Below, one piece after another: positions 1-8,353 of a DNA stretch of 48,250 nt; position 1 is the stretch's first letter; each line of letters begins with the position of its first letter. Below the pieces are notes generated by a model. It did no database searches and was not told where the DNA came from. It was given only the letters and a program-made list of their open reading frames with translations. Where the stretch lies: positions 1 through 48,250 of the forward strand of contig JASFMR010000016.1 of assembly GCA_050117475.1 (NCBI GenBank), in the 5' to 3' direction. The position numbers and the translations under genes were made by a program. Source of the stretch: Fodinibius sp050117475. Its GTDB lineage: Bacteria; Bacteroidota; Rhodothermia; Balneolales; Balneolaceae.

Positions 1-1100
1 CAGCAGGCCGTTTTTTTGCCTTCAAAGATAACATTTTCGAGCTCTTGAGCATTAATATCAGCGGATTTAAGCTCATTCATTACGTTGGCAATCACTCCGG
101 GTTTGTCGTAGTGGCGTACCACCAGTTTCCAGGGTGCTTCTGTACGTTCACAGCGGTTCAGCCAGTTTCTCACTTTACCTTCCCTGAGGTATCCCCTGAC
201 GATATCAACAGCATCCGATGCCACGGCTAGCTGAGCCTGTTTGGTGCTTGCACCGATATGGTGAGTTATATAAACATTGTCCAAATCCTGGAACCGGCTT
301 TCAACCTCACCCTGTTTATATTCAGGTTCGTCGCCTATGACATCCAGTCCAGCTTTGAGACGCCCCGACTTCAATTCTTTGTACAGGGCATCTTCGTCCA
401 CTACTCCTGCGCGGGAAGTGTTGATAAAAAACGCTCCATCCTTAAGCCCGGAAAGTACTTTTTTAGAGATGATACCTTTGGTATCGGGCGTCATGGCCAG
501 GTGCACTGTTAGGATATCGCTTTCTTCCGCCACCTGTTGAATAGTGTCTGCATAGTCAACTTCCATTTCCTGGGCGATCCCGGGACTAAGAGAGCGAGAC
601 CAGGCTATTATATTGAATCCGAATGATTTGGCTCTTTTAATTACTTCCCGGCCAATTTGTCCTACTCCAATGACGCCTAGTGTTTTTCCGAATAATCCAT
701 CTGCTTTGCTGAAAGTAGTTTTATTCCATTTGCCCTTGCGGAAATCAAGGACGTTATCGGGAATGGATCGATCCAGTGAAAGAATAAGTCCCAAACTGAG
801 TTCAGCAACAGCGATGGAGTTTTGGCCCGGGCAATTGGCCACATAGATTCCGGAATTGCTGGCTGCCCCGATATCAATGTTATTTACACCCGCTCCGGCA
901 CGGATGATTAGCATGAGCCGGGGGCTGTTTTGTATGCACTGATCACTGACGACGGTAGAACGGACGATTAATATATCAGCATCTATTCCCTTGCCCAGTT
1001 CTCCGCTGCCGGTGGCAGCCTCAAATATTACGTCCACTCCAAGTTGTTTTAGTTCATCGATTGCTTGTTCAGGAAGCTTGTCAGCAACAAATACAGTCAT
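1..1100 (-). CDS. serA: D-3-phosphoglycerate dehydrogenase, 5' part (runs off the window)
   Basis: I translated this frame from the ATG at 1100; it stays open to base 1, so the C-terminus is missing (about 366 residues visible). It is an NAD-dependent D-2-hydroxyacid dehydrogenase: the Rossmann motif GVGQIG, the substrate/catalytic Arg in INTSRAGVV, the Glu in a DEPE stretch and the catalytic His in THHIGAST appear in the expected order. The end of the visible part (VVRHYDKPGVIANVMNELK) looks like the start of an ACT-type domain, which favours SerA (3-phosphoglycerate to 3-phosphohydroxypyruvate, first step of serine synthesis) over a general hydroxyacid dehydrogenase. The gene stands alone, divergent from the LytTR gene. 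The exact substrate is inferred from the family. Confidence 0.85.
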   Translation of the reverse strand, partial: MTVFVADKLPEQAIDELKQLGVDVIFEAATGSGELGKGIDADILIVRSTVVSDQCIQNSPRLMLIIRAGAGVNNIDIGAASNSGIYVANCPGQNSIAVAELSLGLILSLDRSIPDNVLDFRKGKWNKTTFSKADGLFGKTLGVIGVGQIGREVIKRAKSFGFNIIAWSRSLSPGIAQEMEVDYADTIQQVAEESDILTVHLAMTPDTKGIISKKVLSGLKDGAFFINTSRAGVVDEDALYKELKSGRLKAGLDVIGDEPEYKQGEVESRFQDLDNVYITHHIGASTKQAQLAVASDAVDIVRGYLREGKVRNWLNRCERTEAPWKLVVRHYDKPGVIANVMNELKSADINAQELENVIFEGKKTAC

Positions 1101-1308
1101 GAGTTCTCACCAATTGATTTATGTTATGGAAGTTCTAGATCATACTAAGCAAATCGCCAAGCGAGTGCGAATAGCCATACAATATTAATAACGTGTGCTA
1201 TTTTAACGATTAAGAAATTAAAAATTTCATTTAATATGTAAAGATAAGGCAGATGATTATGCGTAGGGCTTTCTAGCTTTTTGTTAGGATTTTTGATTAA
1301 TTGCGCCT

Positions 1309-2190
1309 ATGAAAGAACGGCTGAACTACCTGTATCCTTTATACTACACTTCTACCGAGAGAGTTTTAAAAGTTTCCGTTATTTTGGCGGTGATTATTCT
1401 GCTGTTTATGTTACTCTTCACTCCTTTTAATATCAATTATGCGGAACACCGATTTTCATATCCGTTGACATCAATTATTTTTGGGTTGATTGACGGATTC
1501 GTTTTTTTTGTATTGGCACAGTTGCTTCGAAAGGTATCTCCAAAATTCGTTTCCGAGGAGAACTGGACCATATTAAGAGAGTTGGGTTTATGGGCACTGA
1601 TACTTTTAGGAATAGGTGTTGCCAATTTTTTCTTGCGTGAGTTTATCTATATCAATCCCAACAACTTATCTATAGGCTATCTGCTGGAAGAAATCATCCA
1701 TAGTTACCTGTTTGGATTATTGGCTGTAAGCTTACTTACGCTTGGCAATTTTACTTATTTGATTATTTCCAAAACACATAAAGCAACGGATTGGAATGAA
1801 ATGATTCAGCAGATTAATGACTCGCTGGAAACTCTCAAACCGACGCCTGTAACCATAACAGCTGCCAGTGAACAGGATAAAATAGATTTCGATCTGGCCG
1901 ATTTTATTTATGCCCATGTGGATGGCAATTATGTTGAATTTTTTTTACTCAATGAAGATGGAAATGTAGAGTGCCATATAAAACGGAATACGCTTAAAAA
2001 TGTAGAGGAACAGTTAGAAAAGTTTGGCAGGGTATTACGGGTGCACCGGTCCTACCTGGTAAATTGCAATTATATTGCTAAGGTTGAGGGTAATGCCCAA
2101 GGCTATCGGTTAACTTTTCCGGGTGTCGAAGAGAAGGTTGCCGTATCAAGGCGTTATATTTCGAGATTTGATAATGTGATGAATGGCTAA
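1309..2190 (+). CDS. Membrane-bound LytTR-family transcriptional regulator
   Basis: This 293-residue protein has about four hydrophobic segments in its first 155 residues and a LytTR DNA-binding domain at roughly 190-290. The LytTR signature is visible: ADFIYAHVDGNYVEFFL, a middle RNTLKNVEEQLEKFGRVLRV and the RVHRSYLVNCNYI core. There is no receiver or kinase domain, so it belongs to the one-component LytTR proteins held in the inner membrane. Such proteins usually bind direct repeats near their own or neighbouring promoters. The outer-membrane protein gene follows on the same strand after 124 bases and is a plausible target, but this is inference. Confidence 0.85.
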   Translation: MKERLNYLYPLYYTSTERVLKVSVILAVIILLFMLLFTPFNINYAEHRFSYPLTSIIFGLIDGFVFFVLAQLLRKVSPKFVSEENWTILRELGLWALILLGIGVANFFLREFIYINPNNLSIGYLLEEIIHSYLFGLLAVSLLTLGNFTYLIISKTHKATDWNEMIQQINDSLETLKPTPVTITAASEQDKIDFDLADFIYAHVDGNYVEFFLLNEDGNVECHIKRNTLKNVEEQLEKFGRVLRVHRSYLVNCNYIAKVEGNAQGYRLTFPGVEEKVAVSRRYISRFDNVMNG

Positions 2191-2314
2191 CCATTTGTCA
2201 TTCGTCACAAAAGCATGCCCATCATCCCAAAACGTTGATATCCGGCACAACACGCTTTTAGTAAAGGAGTGCTGGTGGTAGGTTTAGCGGTACCTACTAC
2301 AAAAAATCAACGTT

Positions 2315-4531
2315 ATGTACTTGTCAAATCGAGATATAAAAGCAGATTTCATCCTAATTGTAATGGTTTTTTTCCTGGGGGGATTAACAACTACCATCCT
2401 GGGAAAGGATCCGGTGTTAATTCCAACCGTTGAGAAGGAAGTTAGAATCGATGGCATACCGAATGATCCCATCTGGGCATCAGCTCGTGTATTGCCTCTC
2501 AGAATGAGCCAACCCGTGTATGGCAGGGAGCCCACCGGGATTACAAAACTTAAGATGGTCTTTAGTGACGAAGCTCTTTATGTAGCGGGTGTGTTTTCCG
2601 GCTCCCCGGGACAATCTCCCCGACAACTGGCACGGGATGATCTGGATTACAGCTCGGATATGTTCGCCCTTGTGATTGATGGATATAACGATGGAGAAAA
2701 TGCCTACGTGTTTATGACCTCCCCATCAGGCAATAAGACAGATCTGGCGATTTCTAATGATGCGGAGTCGCCTAAAAATATGAATTGGGATACCTTTTGG
2801 ACGGTAAAAGTACATTCGGGGGATTCCCAGTGGTCATTTGAGATGCGGATTCCGCTGAGCAGTTTGCAATATCAGCGGCAAAACGGGAAGGCAGCTATCG
2901 GGCTTTCGGCGTGGAAATACGTGGCAGCGAACAACGAGTTTGATACTTATCCCCTTATCAGTAATGAATATGGGATAGACGGCTATTTTAAGCCTTCAAA
3001 AACCGCTGATTTCTACTTTTCGACCACAGAAACTGATCGTCCCCTTTTTGTGTCACCCTATTTGTTAAGTGGCTACGATGATCAGACAATTAAAAGTGGT
3101 AATCAAAATAAGGATCTGCTGTTGGATGCCGGACTGGACGCCAAATACAAGCTTTCTTCGAACTTCACGCTTGATGCAACAGTTAATACCGATTTTGCCC
3201 AAGTTGAAAGTGATGATCAAAAAATAAATTTGAGCCGGTTTGACTTATATCGAGATGAAAAAAGGGCCTTTTTCCAAGAACGTGCAGGCTTGTTCTCCTT
3301 CAATACAGGCGGGTCCACAACATTGTTTTACAGTCGCCGCATAGGTCTGACCGATGATGGCCAACAGGTTCCACTTTATGGCGGTCTTCGACTTACAGGA
3401 CGGACCAGCGGTTGGGACCTGGGGATGCTTACCATGCAATCAGCTCCCAAATATGGATTGGACAGCCAAAATTTTGGAGTTTTGAGGATACGAAAAAGTT
3501 TTAGCGAATCTAGTTCCTCGTATATAGGTTTTATGTCTGCCTCCCGAATAGCTCACAATGGATCATATAACATTGGTTATGGGGTTGATATGGTTTGGGA
3601 AGCTCCAAACGACGTTTTCTTTACCGGACGTTATGCGCATACGTTAAGTGACCCTAAAAAAGAGGATTATTCCCGACATTGGCTGAATAGCACTAATGTA
3701 TTTTTTTCGGTGGAACGCCGTTCATATGTAGGGCTATTTTACACGCTCTCCATAAATAGGGTAGGGCAGTTTTATAATCCTGAAATGGGATTTCAGGATC
3801 GCCGTAATTGTATACGCTATGGCGATAAGGTCGCTTACGGATGGATTGCCTCTGAGTCTTCGATTTTCCAAAAATATTCGATAATAGCGGATGGCAACAT
3901 TTTTATGGGAAATACAACAAATGAGTTGGAAAGCTCTTTGTTTTCAATAAAAAGTTATACGTCACTGAAATCCGGTTTCACACTCGAAATAGGGGCTCAA
4001 CACCGGTCAGAGCAAATCTATGAAGGGTTTTCACTCTCCTCGGATGTTACTATTCCCAAGGGGAACTATCATTTTTGGGAAACCTTTTTATCTCTTTCTT
4101 CTGCTGAAGGTCAGGCAATCCGTTTTATTAGTCATACGTCAATGGGGGCTTTTTTTGATGGAAAAGGGGTAGCAGTGAGCTTTTCTCCTGAATGGACGGT
4201 AAGTTCAAAGTTTCAGCTTAGCAGCGACCTGGAATACTATAATATAAGATTTACAGACCGGGACCAACATTACAGGAGCTTGTTGGTACGTGGAAGGCTT
4301 GATTTTAAGCCCACTTCACGTATTTCGTTATCGGGCCTCTCCCAATATAATAATCTTACAAAGATATGGTCTTCTTTTGCCCGGTTTCGATTCAATATCA
4401 TGGATGGAGCCGATCTGTTTCTGGTGTATAAGCACGGACGCAATTCCTCGCCTTTGGATCAGGTAGCCCCCAATGATTTTACCGGACTTCATTCAATACG
4501 GGCTAAGTTCAATTATACTTTTCAATACTAA
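2315..4531 (+). CDS. DUF5916 outer-membrane protein with N-terminal CBM9-like domain
   Basis: This 738-residue protein has a short N-terminal membrane/signal segment and then a CBM9-like beta-sandwich at about 36-220, with the family opening PTVEKEVRIDGIPNDPIW. The rest (about 230-738) is a long beta-strand-rich region with the DUF5916 hallmark LYRDEKRAFFQERAGLFSF and a C-terminus ending in aromatic Tyr (FNYTFQY), as expected of an outer-membrane barrel. Length and domain order fit the carbohydrate-binding family 9-like / DUF5916 proteins of Bacteroidota and related phyla. Their substrate is unknown. It follows the LytTR gene on the same strand, so the two may be functionally linked. Confidence 0.85.
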   Translation: MYLSNRDIKADFILIVMVFFLGGLTTTILGKDPVLIPTVEKEVRIDGIPNDPIWASARVLPLRMSQPVYGREPTGITKLKMVFSDEALYVAGVFSGSPGQSPRQLARDDLDYSSDMFALVIDGYNDGENAYVFMTSPSGNKTDLAISNDAESPKNMNWDTFWTVKVHSGDSQWSFEMRIPLSSLQYQRQNGKAAIGLSAWKYVAANNEFDTYPLISNEYGIDGYFKPSKTADFYFSTTETDRPLFVSPYLLSGYDDQTIKSGNQNKDLLLDAGLDAKYKLSSNFTLDATVNTDFAQVESDDQKINLSRFDLYRDEKRAFFQERAGLFSFNTGGSTTLFYSRRIGLTDDGQQVPLYGGLRLTGRTSGWDLGMLTMQSAPKYGLDSQNFGVLRIRKSFSESSSSYIGFMSASRIAHNGSYNIGYGVDMVWEAPNDVFFTGRYAHTLSDPKKEDYSRHWLNSTNVFFSVERRSYVGLFYTLSINRVGQFYNPEMGFQDRRNCIRYGDKVAYGWIASESSIFQKYSIIADGNIFMGNTTNELESSLFSIKSYTSLKSGFTLEIGAQHRSEQIYEGFSLSSDVTIPKGNYHFWETFLSLSSAEGQAIRFISHTSMGAFFDGKGVAVSFSPEWTVSSKFQLSSDLEYYNIRFTDRDQHYRSLLVRGRLDFKPTSRISLSGLSQYNNLTKIWSSFARFRFNIMDGADLFLVYKHGRNSSPLDQVAPNDFTGLHSIRAKFNYTFQY

Positions 4532-4555
4532 AAACTAATAAGTAAAACCAAAGAA

Positions 4556-4632
4556 AGGGGCCCGGCCGGTAAGCTGATTAGAAATTTTAACAACGTGAGA
4601 ACAATCGAATCCACATTCTCAGTGATTAATCC
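4556..4632 (-). pseudogene. Relic of the C-terminus of an AraC-type regulator
   Basis: Read on the minus strand from 4630, the translation is INH*ECGFDCSHVVKISNQLTGRAP. This matches the C-terminal end of the intact AraC-type protein at 19910-20719 (FNHWEYGFTDFSHFVKVSKQLTNRTP). The Trp codon has become TGA and one codon is missing. Nothing recognisable remains upstream, so only this tail of a former paralogue is left between two convergent genes. Confidence 0.6.
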
Positions 4633-4685
4633 TACCGTAATACAACAGGTGTCCCCGTGTTGTTGTAGAAAGGGAAGTTAATGAA

Positions 4686-5675
4686 TTATTGAAGGGGTTT
4701 TGAAAATCGTCTAACACCCTTAACGGCCAGAACAAAGAGGGCAATGACAAGTAAAATAACTGCCTGCCCTTGGGAGGTGGTCAATAAACGGGATATATAA
4801 GATAAAAGGGACGGTTTTTTATTGCTTACCGCCTTCTTTACGTCAAGATATCCGTTGTTATTTTGCAATTTCTCAAAAATTATAGCAACTGCGTTCTCTA
4901 TAGTTTTGACATCTCTCTCTGACAGGTTACACAATAAACTTTTTTCGGAGGCTAACCTCCCTCCCCGCAAAATCTTATACCCTTCCAGACGACCGGGGAG
5001 CCTTGTTGGGACCGTGTTAAAGATAACCGAAAACAAGGTGGCACCGGCCAAGAAAGATCCGTGAATAGTGGGATGTGAGCCATCTTTCCGGTACAATTCG
5101 AAGCTTTTACTGGTACGCAGGTTATCCCAAACTATCCCGACCGGTGCCACCCTACTACCCAACTCTTTGGCGATGTGCATGTAGGCATAGGTGAGGTACT
5201 TTTGTTGATTCGGGTACGCTTTCTTAGCCCAGGTCATATATAGAATTGTTTTCGCTCCATTTGCTTTAATTAACTGGTCCAGTTTTCTGGTATAGAAAAA
5301 GAATTGATCCGGGCTGCCGAAGTACCATTTGCCATCTTCCCTGAAACCTGTACCTAGCGTGCTTTGACCCTGAAGGACAACATAATCCCACTTGCTTGTT
5401 TCGAGTTCTTCTGACACAATGCCGGTTTCCCAGTGTTGCTTTAATGTTGCTCCGCCACCGCCCACAAATTTTGTCTTAATTCGTAAATCGGGAAATCTGC
5501 TTTCCACCATAGCCTTGAATAATTGAGGCATGCTATTGTAGTAGGTATAACTGTTACCTACGAACAGGACACGTAAGGAATCAGTTGCCTTAGCCGTAAC
5601 AGTTATCCCGAGAAATAGGGCCGTAACACTCAAAATAAGCAGGGATCGAATCCATCTGTTTTTTCCCCTTTGCAT
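4686..5675 (-). CDS. Secreted SGNH/GDSL-family hydrolase with C-terminal membrane anchor
   Basis: This 329-residue protein starts with a signal peptide (SLLILSVTALFLGITVTAKA). The SGNH fold follows: block I as LFVGNSYTYYNSMP with the nucleophile Ser in GNS, a central YVVLQGQSTLGTG, and a C-terminal DGSHPTIHG carrying the Asp-x-x-His pair. A hydrophobic helix near residues 300-320 followed by RRFSKPLQ would anchor the enzyme, probably facing the periplasm. It resembles DUF4886-type SGNH esterases acting on acylated glycans or lipids; the real substrate is unknown. The gene follows the small membrane protein gene by 7 bases and is likely co-transcribed with it. Confidence 0.8.
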   Translation of the reverse strand: MQRGKNRWIRSLLILSVTALFLGITVTAKATDSLRVLFVGNSYTYYNSMPQLFKAMVESRFPDLRIKTKFVGGGGATLKQHWETGIVSEELETSKWDYVVLQGQSTLGTGFREDGKWYFGSPDQFFFYTRKLDQLIKANGAKTILYMTWAKKAYPNQQKYLTYAYMHIAKELGSRVAPVGIVWDNLRTSKSFELYRKDGSHPTIHGSFLAGATLFSVIFNTVPTRLPGRLEGYKILRGGRLASEKSLLCNLSERDVKTIENAVAIIFEKLQNNNGYLDVKKAVSNKKPSLLSYISRLLTTSQGQAVILLVIALFVLAVKGVRRFSKPLQ

Positions 5676-5682
5676 AGGCTGT

Positions 5683-6057
5683 TTATTCAGTAACCTGATG
5701 TTGCATTTGCTGTGACTTTTTCATTTTCAAACGCAATCCAAACCAGGCAACAGCAGATATAAAAAAGACACCAAAACCATATAGAAGGGATAACAGAGAC
5801 TGGCCATATCCAGCCGCAATTTGTTTAGGTGGCAGTTGTGCTATAAAACCAGAAGCTTGATAAAGGCCGAGGAAATGGGAGAAGATGCCAAGGGAAAGTC
5901 CAAAAATTCCCAGGAATATAATATTATTTATATCAACGGCAGTTTCTGCTCCTCCCCAAAGCTTAATACCGTATTTAGCGGTAAGAATAATGACTGATAA
6001 TGCAATAATGAGAAGCGGTAAGCCAAACAGGCCTATTTGATTGAGAAAATCCAGCAT
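5683..6057 (-). CDS. Small MotA/TolQ/ExbB-like membrane protein
   Basis: This 124-residue protein has three to four hydrophobic helices (about 4-26, 43-66, 82-111) and a charged C-terminal tail. The stretch PPKQIAAGYGQSLLSLLYGFGVFFISAV resembles the ExbB/TolQ/MotA helix pair in which a PxxIAxGxxxxLxxTxxG pattern lines the proton channel. It is much shorter than ExbB or TolQ, and no ExbD/TolR partner is adjacent. It is the first gene of a two-gene unit with the SGNH hydrolase. The family assignment rests on the motif only; it could equally be an unassigned small membrane protein. Confidence 0.5.
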   Translation of the reverse strand: MLDFLNQIGLFGLPLLIIALSVIILTAKYGIKLWGGAETAVDINNIIFLGIFGLSLGIFSHFLGLYQASGFIAQLPPKQIAAGYGQSLLSLLYGFGVFFISAVAWFGLRLKMKKSQQMQHQVTE

Positions 6058-6189
6058 AAATCGAATTGTTTGTTTTTAAATGAACTGGACCAGAATAATA
6101 AATTTAAACAACCGATGGATTTTCTTTATCTCAACTGCTCAAATAGTTAATGAATGGTCAGCATAGTTCCAACACGTTGCCGGGAACCA

Positions 6190-6897
6190 TCAAGAAATGC
6201 CTCCCAGTGTATTCTTTAATGAGGGGTATCGTTTTCGGCTAACGGGGAGTTCCATCTCGTTTTGTAACATTAGGCTGTATTTAGATCCACCGTGAGAAGT
6301 AATCTTCCGGACAAAATACATATTCGCTATGTATGATTTGTGAATCCTGATAAAATTTGAGGGCAGCAAGCGGTTTACTTCCTTTAAATTAAGATGGTGC
6401 AACTCCCTTTTTTCGTTGTGTAAGAAAAGCTCTGAATACACACCAGCTCCTTTTAAATAGATAATACTATCAATTTTAATGAGCTTTATTTCGCTATTTT
6501 TCTTGATGGACAAGAACTTTGATGTAAAGTTATTTTTTGCATCAAAGTGTTCTAGTTTCTCAAAAGTCTGGGCTAGTCGGTCCTTGGTGAATGGTTTTTC
6601 TATAAAATCGACGACGGGATAGTTAAAGGCTTGGATAGCCCTATTAGCATAGGCGGAGATAATCACCGTATAAAAGCTGCCGGCTTGTAAACCCTCAAGT
6701 AGATCGAACCCATCTTTTCCTTTTAGATTTAAATCCAGAAACAGTACATCCACCTGGTGCAACTCCAGGTAGGACTTGGCCTTTTTCAGGTCTTTCTTGT
6801 GGGTAATACTTGTGATCCTAGTTCCCAAAATATCCCGGGTAAACCGTTCAATTCTACGGGCGATAACCGGTTCATCCTCAACAATGAGTATCTTCAT
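6190..6897 (-). CDS. LytTR-type response regulator
   Basis: The start chosen is the ATG at 6897, giving 235 residues beginning MKILIVEDEP; a longer reading would add 20 unlikely residues. The receiver domain (about 1-115) has the acidic pair ED in VEDEP, the phospho-acceptor Asp in VLFLDLNLKG, a Thr/Ser-position residue in VIISAYA and the Lys in IEKPF. A LytTR DNA-binding domain follows (about 135-235), with FIRIHKSYIANMYFV. The start codon overlaps the kinase stop codon as ATGA, so translation is coupled and this is the cognate regulator of the neighbouring kinase. The targets are unknown. Confidence 0.92.
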   Translation of the reverse strand: MKILIVEDEPVIARRIERFTRDILGTRITSITHKKDLKKAKSYLELHQVDVLFLDLNLKGKDGFDLLEGLQAGSFYTVIISAYANRAIQAFNYPVVDFIEKPFTKDRLAQTFEKLEHFDAKNNFTSKFLSIKKNSEIKLIKIDSIIYLKGAGVYSELFLHNEKRELHHLNLKEVNRLLPSNFIRIHKSYIANMYFVRKITSHGGSKYSLMLQNEMELPVSRKRYPSLKNTLGGIS

Positions 6898-8081
6898 CCT
6901 GAAATAGTGATTAACGTTTCCCAGGCATTGTTTTTTGCATCTGATGATAGGCTCCATCGATCAGGAAAAGCTTCTTGTAGCTTGGATTTGATATAGGTTA
7001 GTCCCAATCCATCCTTATTCCCAACCTTATTTTCAAGGGGTTCTACGGAAACTTGAAACCATGTATCATTTTCTACTTGTCCTTGCTCAATGATAAAACG
7101 GCCTTGCTCAGCATCGGAATGCGTCAGGCCATTTTCGATCAGTGTATGAAAAATCATTGGGGGGATTTGGGTATCACCCATAACTTGTTTCGTTTCCATT
7201 ACGAAATGGGTGGCCCGCTTGGCATTGAATATATCCAGATGTACCTGGCAAATTTCCAATTCTTCTTTGATGGAAATTAGTTTTTTACCGGCCGCCCGGG
7301 TAATATATCGAAATTCCTTGGACAGTAAATCTATCTGTTTTACCGCCAGGGATGGTTGATCCTCTATCCACTCGGTCAGGACGGTTAACGTATTGATCAA
7401 AAAGTGTGGTTGAATAGTTTTTTTCAGCATCTCATTTTCGAGATGGATTGCTTTAGTTTTAAGACTCTTTATCAGTTCGCTTTGCTTCCTGAAATCTTGT
7501 AAAATCGTATAGGTCACGGCGAGAATCAGTACTGCTGAAGCGATACTCAGACTTGAGATAAAAAAAGCCTCTGAAACCAACAGGATCATTAGGAAAAATA
7601 TCAGCGCCGTGACGAAGAAGAGCCCCTTGCTACCATAGCACTGTTTATTAAATGCACGCAGCGATATTATTGAACATCCCATGAGGGTTATCACATACAT
7701 CAACCAAGCGATGAGCAAGACTGTTGTATTGGTTGGTTCTCCGAAAAAAAGGATGCTACCTATCGGCAAAAAAACTAAACTAAGAGGGAATAAAGCACTC
7801 AATTTTGAACGGCCGAAATCGAAGAATGTCATGAAAAAATAGAGCAGGCAGAGGCAAGAGACCGTAAAAATAAGAAGGAAAAAAATGATTTCGGCATTCG
7901 TAAGCAAAAGCAAACTTACAGCTCCCAGCAGGGAATAAGAAGAAAAAAACAGGTACGATCTATTTCGATTTAATCCGGCATAGACTGTAATAAAAAACAG
8001 GGAAGTGCCTGCCAGTATTCCAGCTAGCAGATACACTAGGCCCACCTCGTGGAATATGATCTGGCTGACTGTCTGCTTCAT
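6894..8081 (-). CDS. LytS-type sensor histidine kinase
   Basis: This 395-residue protein has an N-terminal block of six to seven transmembrane helices (about 10-205) and then the His_kinase (PF06580) region. The phospho-acceptor His lies in MLKKTIQPHFLINTLTVL, close to the usual QPHFLFNSLN. The ATP-binding part shows an N-box IENGLTHS and a G-box KDGLGLTYIKSKL, with GLGL in place of the longer glycine run. With the overlapping LytTR regulator it forms a complete two-component system of the LytS/LytR class, which often responds to envelope state or small extracellular molecules. The signal cannot be read from the sequence. Confidence 0.9.
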   Translation of the reverse strand: MKQTVSQIIFHEVGLVYLLAGILAGTSLFFITVYAGLNRNRSYLFFSSYSLLGAVSLLLLTNAEIIFFLLIFTVSCLCLLYFFMTFFDFGRSKLSALFPLSLVFLPIGSILFFGEPTNTTVLLIAWLMYVITLMGCSIISLRAFNKQCYGSKGLFFVTALIFFLMILLVSEAFFISSLSIASAVLILAVTYTILQDFRKQSELIKSLKTKAIHLENEMLKKTIQPHFLINTLTVLTEWIEDQPSLAVKQIDLLSKEFRYITRAAGKKLISIKEELEICQVHLDIFNAKRATHFVMETKQVMGDTQIPPMIFHTLIENGLTHSDAEQGRFIIEQGQVENDTWFQVSVEPLENKVGNKDGLGLTYIKSKLQEAFPDRWSLSSDAKNNAWETLITISG

Positions 8082-8186
8082 ATTTGGTTGTAATTATTTT
8101 TAGGGCCACAGCCATCGGAATGGGAGTGCGTGAAGGAAAATATTAACTATAAAACATGAAGCGGGCAACTATAGGTTAACCAAGTG

Positions 8187-8353
8187 TCAAATGTATCCTA
8201 TTTTGACTCCTGCAGGAATAACTGCACTCTTCCGGTCAGCAGTAAGCGTGATGTTGAGGCTTTTGGTGTACTCGCTAATACTAAGTGTTATATAGAACCC
8301 TATGCCAAAGTTGCTGAAAATTGTTCCGAAGCATGTTATTCCATACAATATTT
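8187..8353 (-). pseudogene. Possible relic of an outer-membrane beta-strand protein
   Basis: Read in another frame just past the dabA stop, the minus strand encodes about 55 residues without a stop, including SNFGIGFYITLSISEYTKSL and a tail VIPAGVKIGYI. The alternating pattern and ending look like the last strands of an outer-membrane barrel. There is no convincing start, so this may be a gene tail brought next to dabA by a deletion, or chance. Confidence 0.25.

Noticed and set aside
45..846. Plus-strand open frames at the left edge
   Set aside because: They are shadows of the minus-strand phosphoglycerate dehydrogenase, whose motifs are complete in its own frame.
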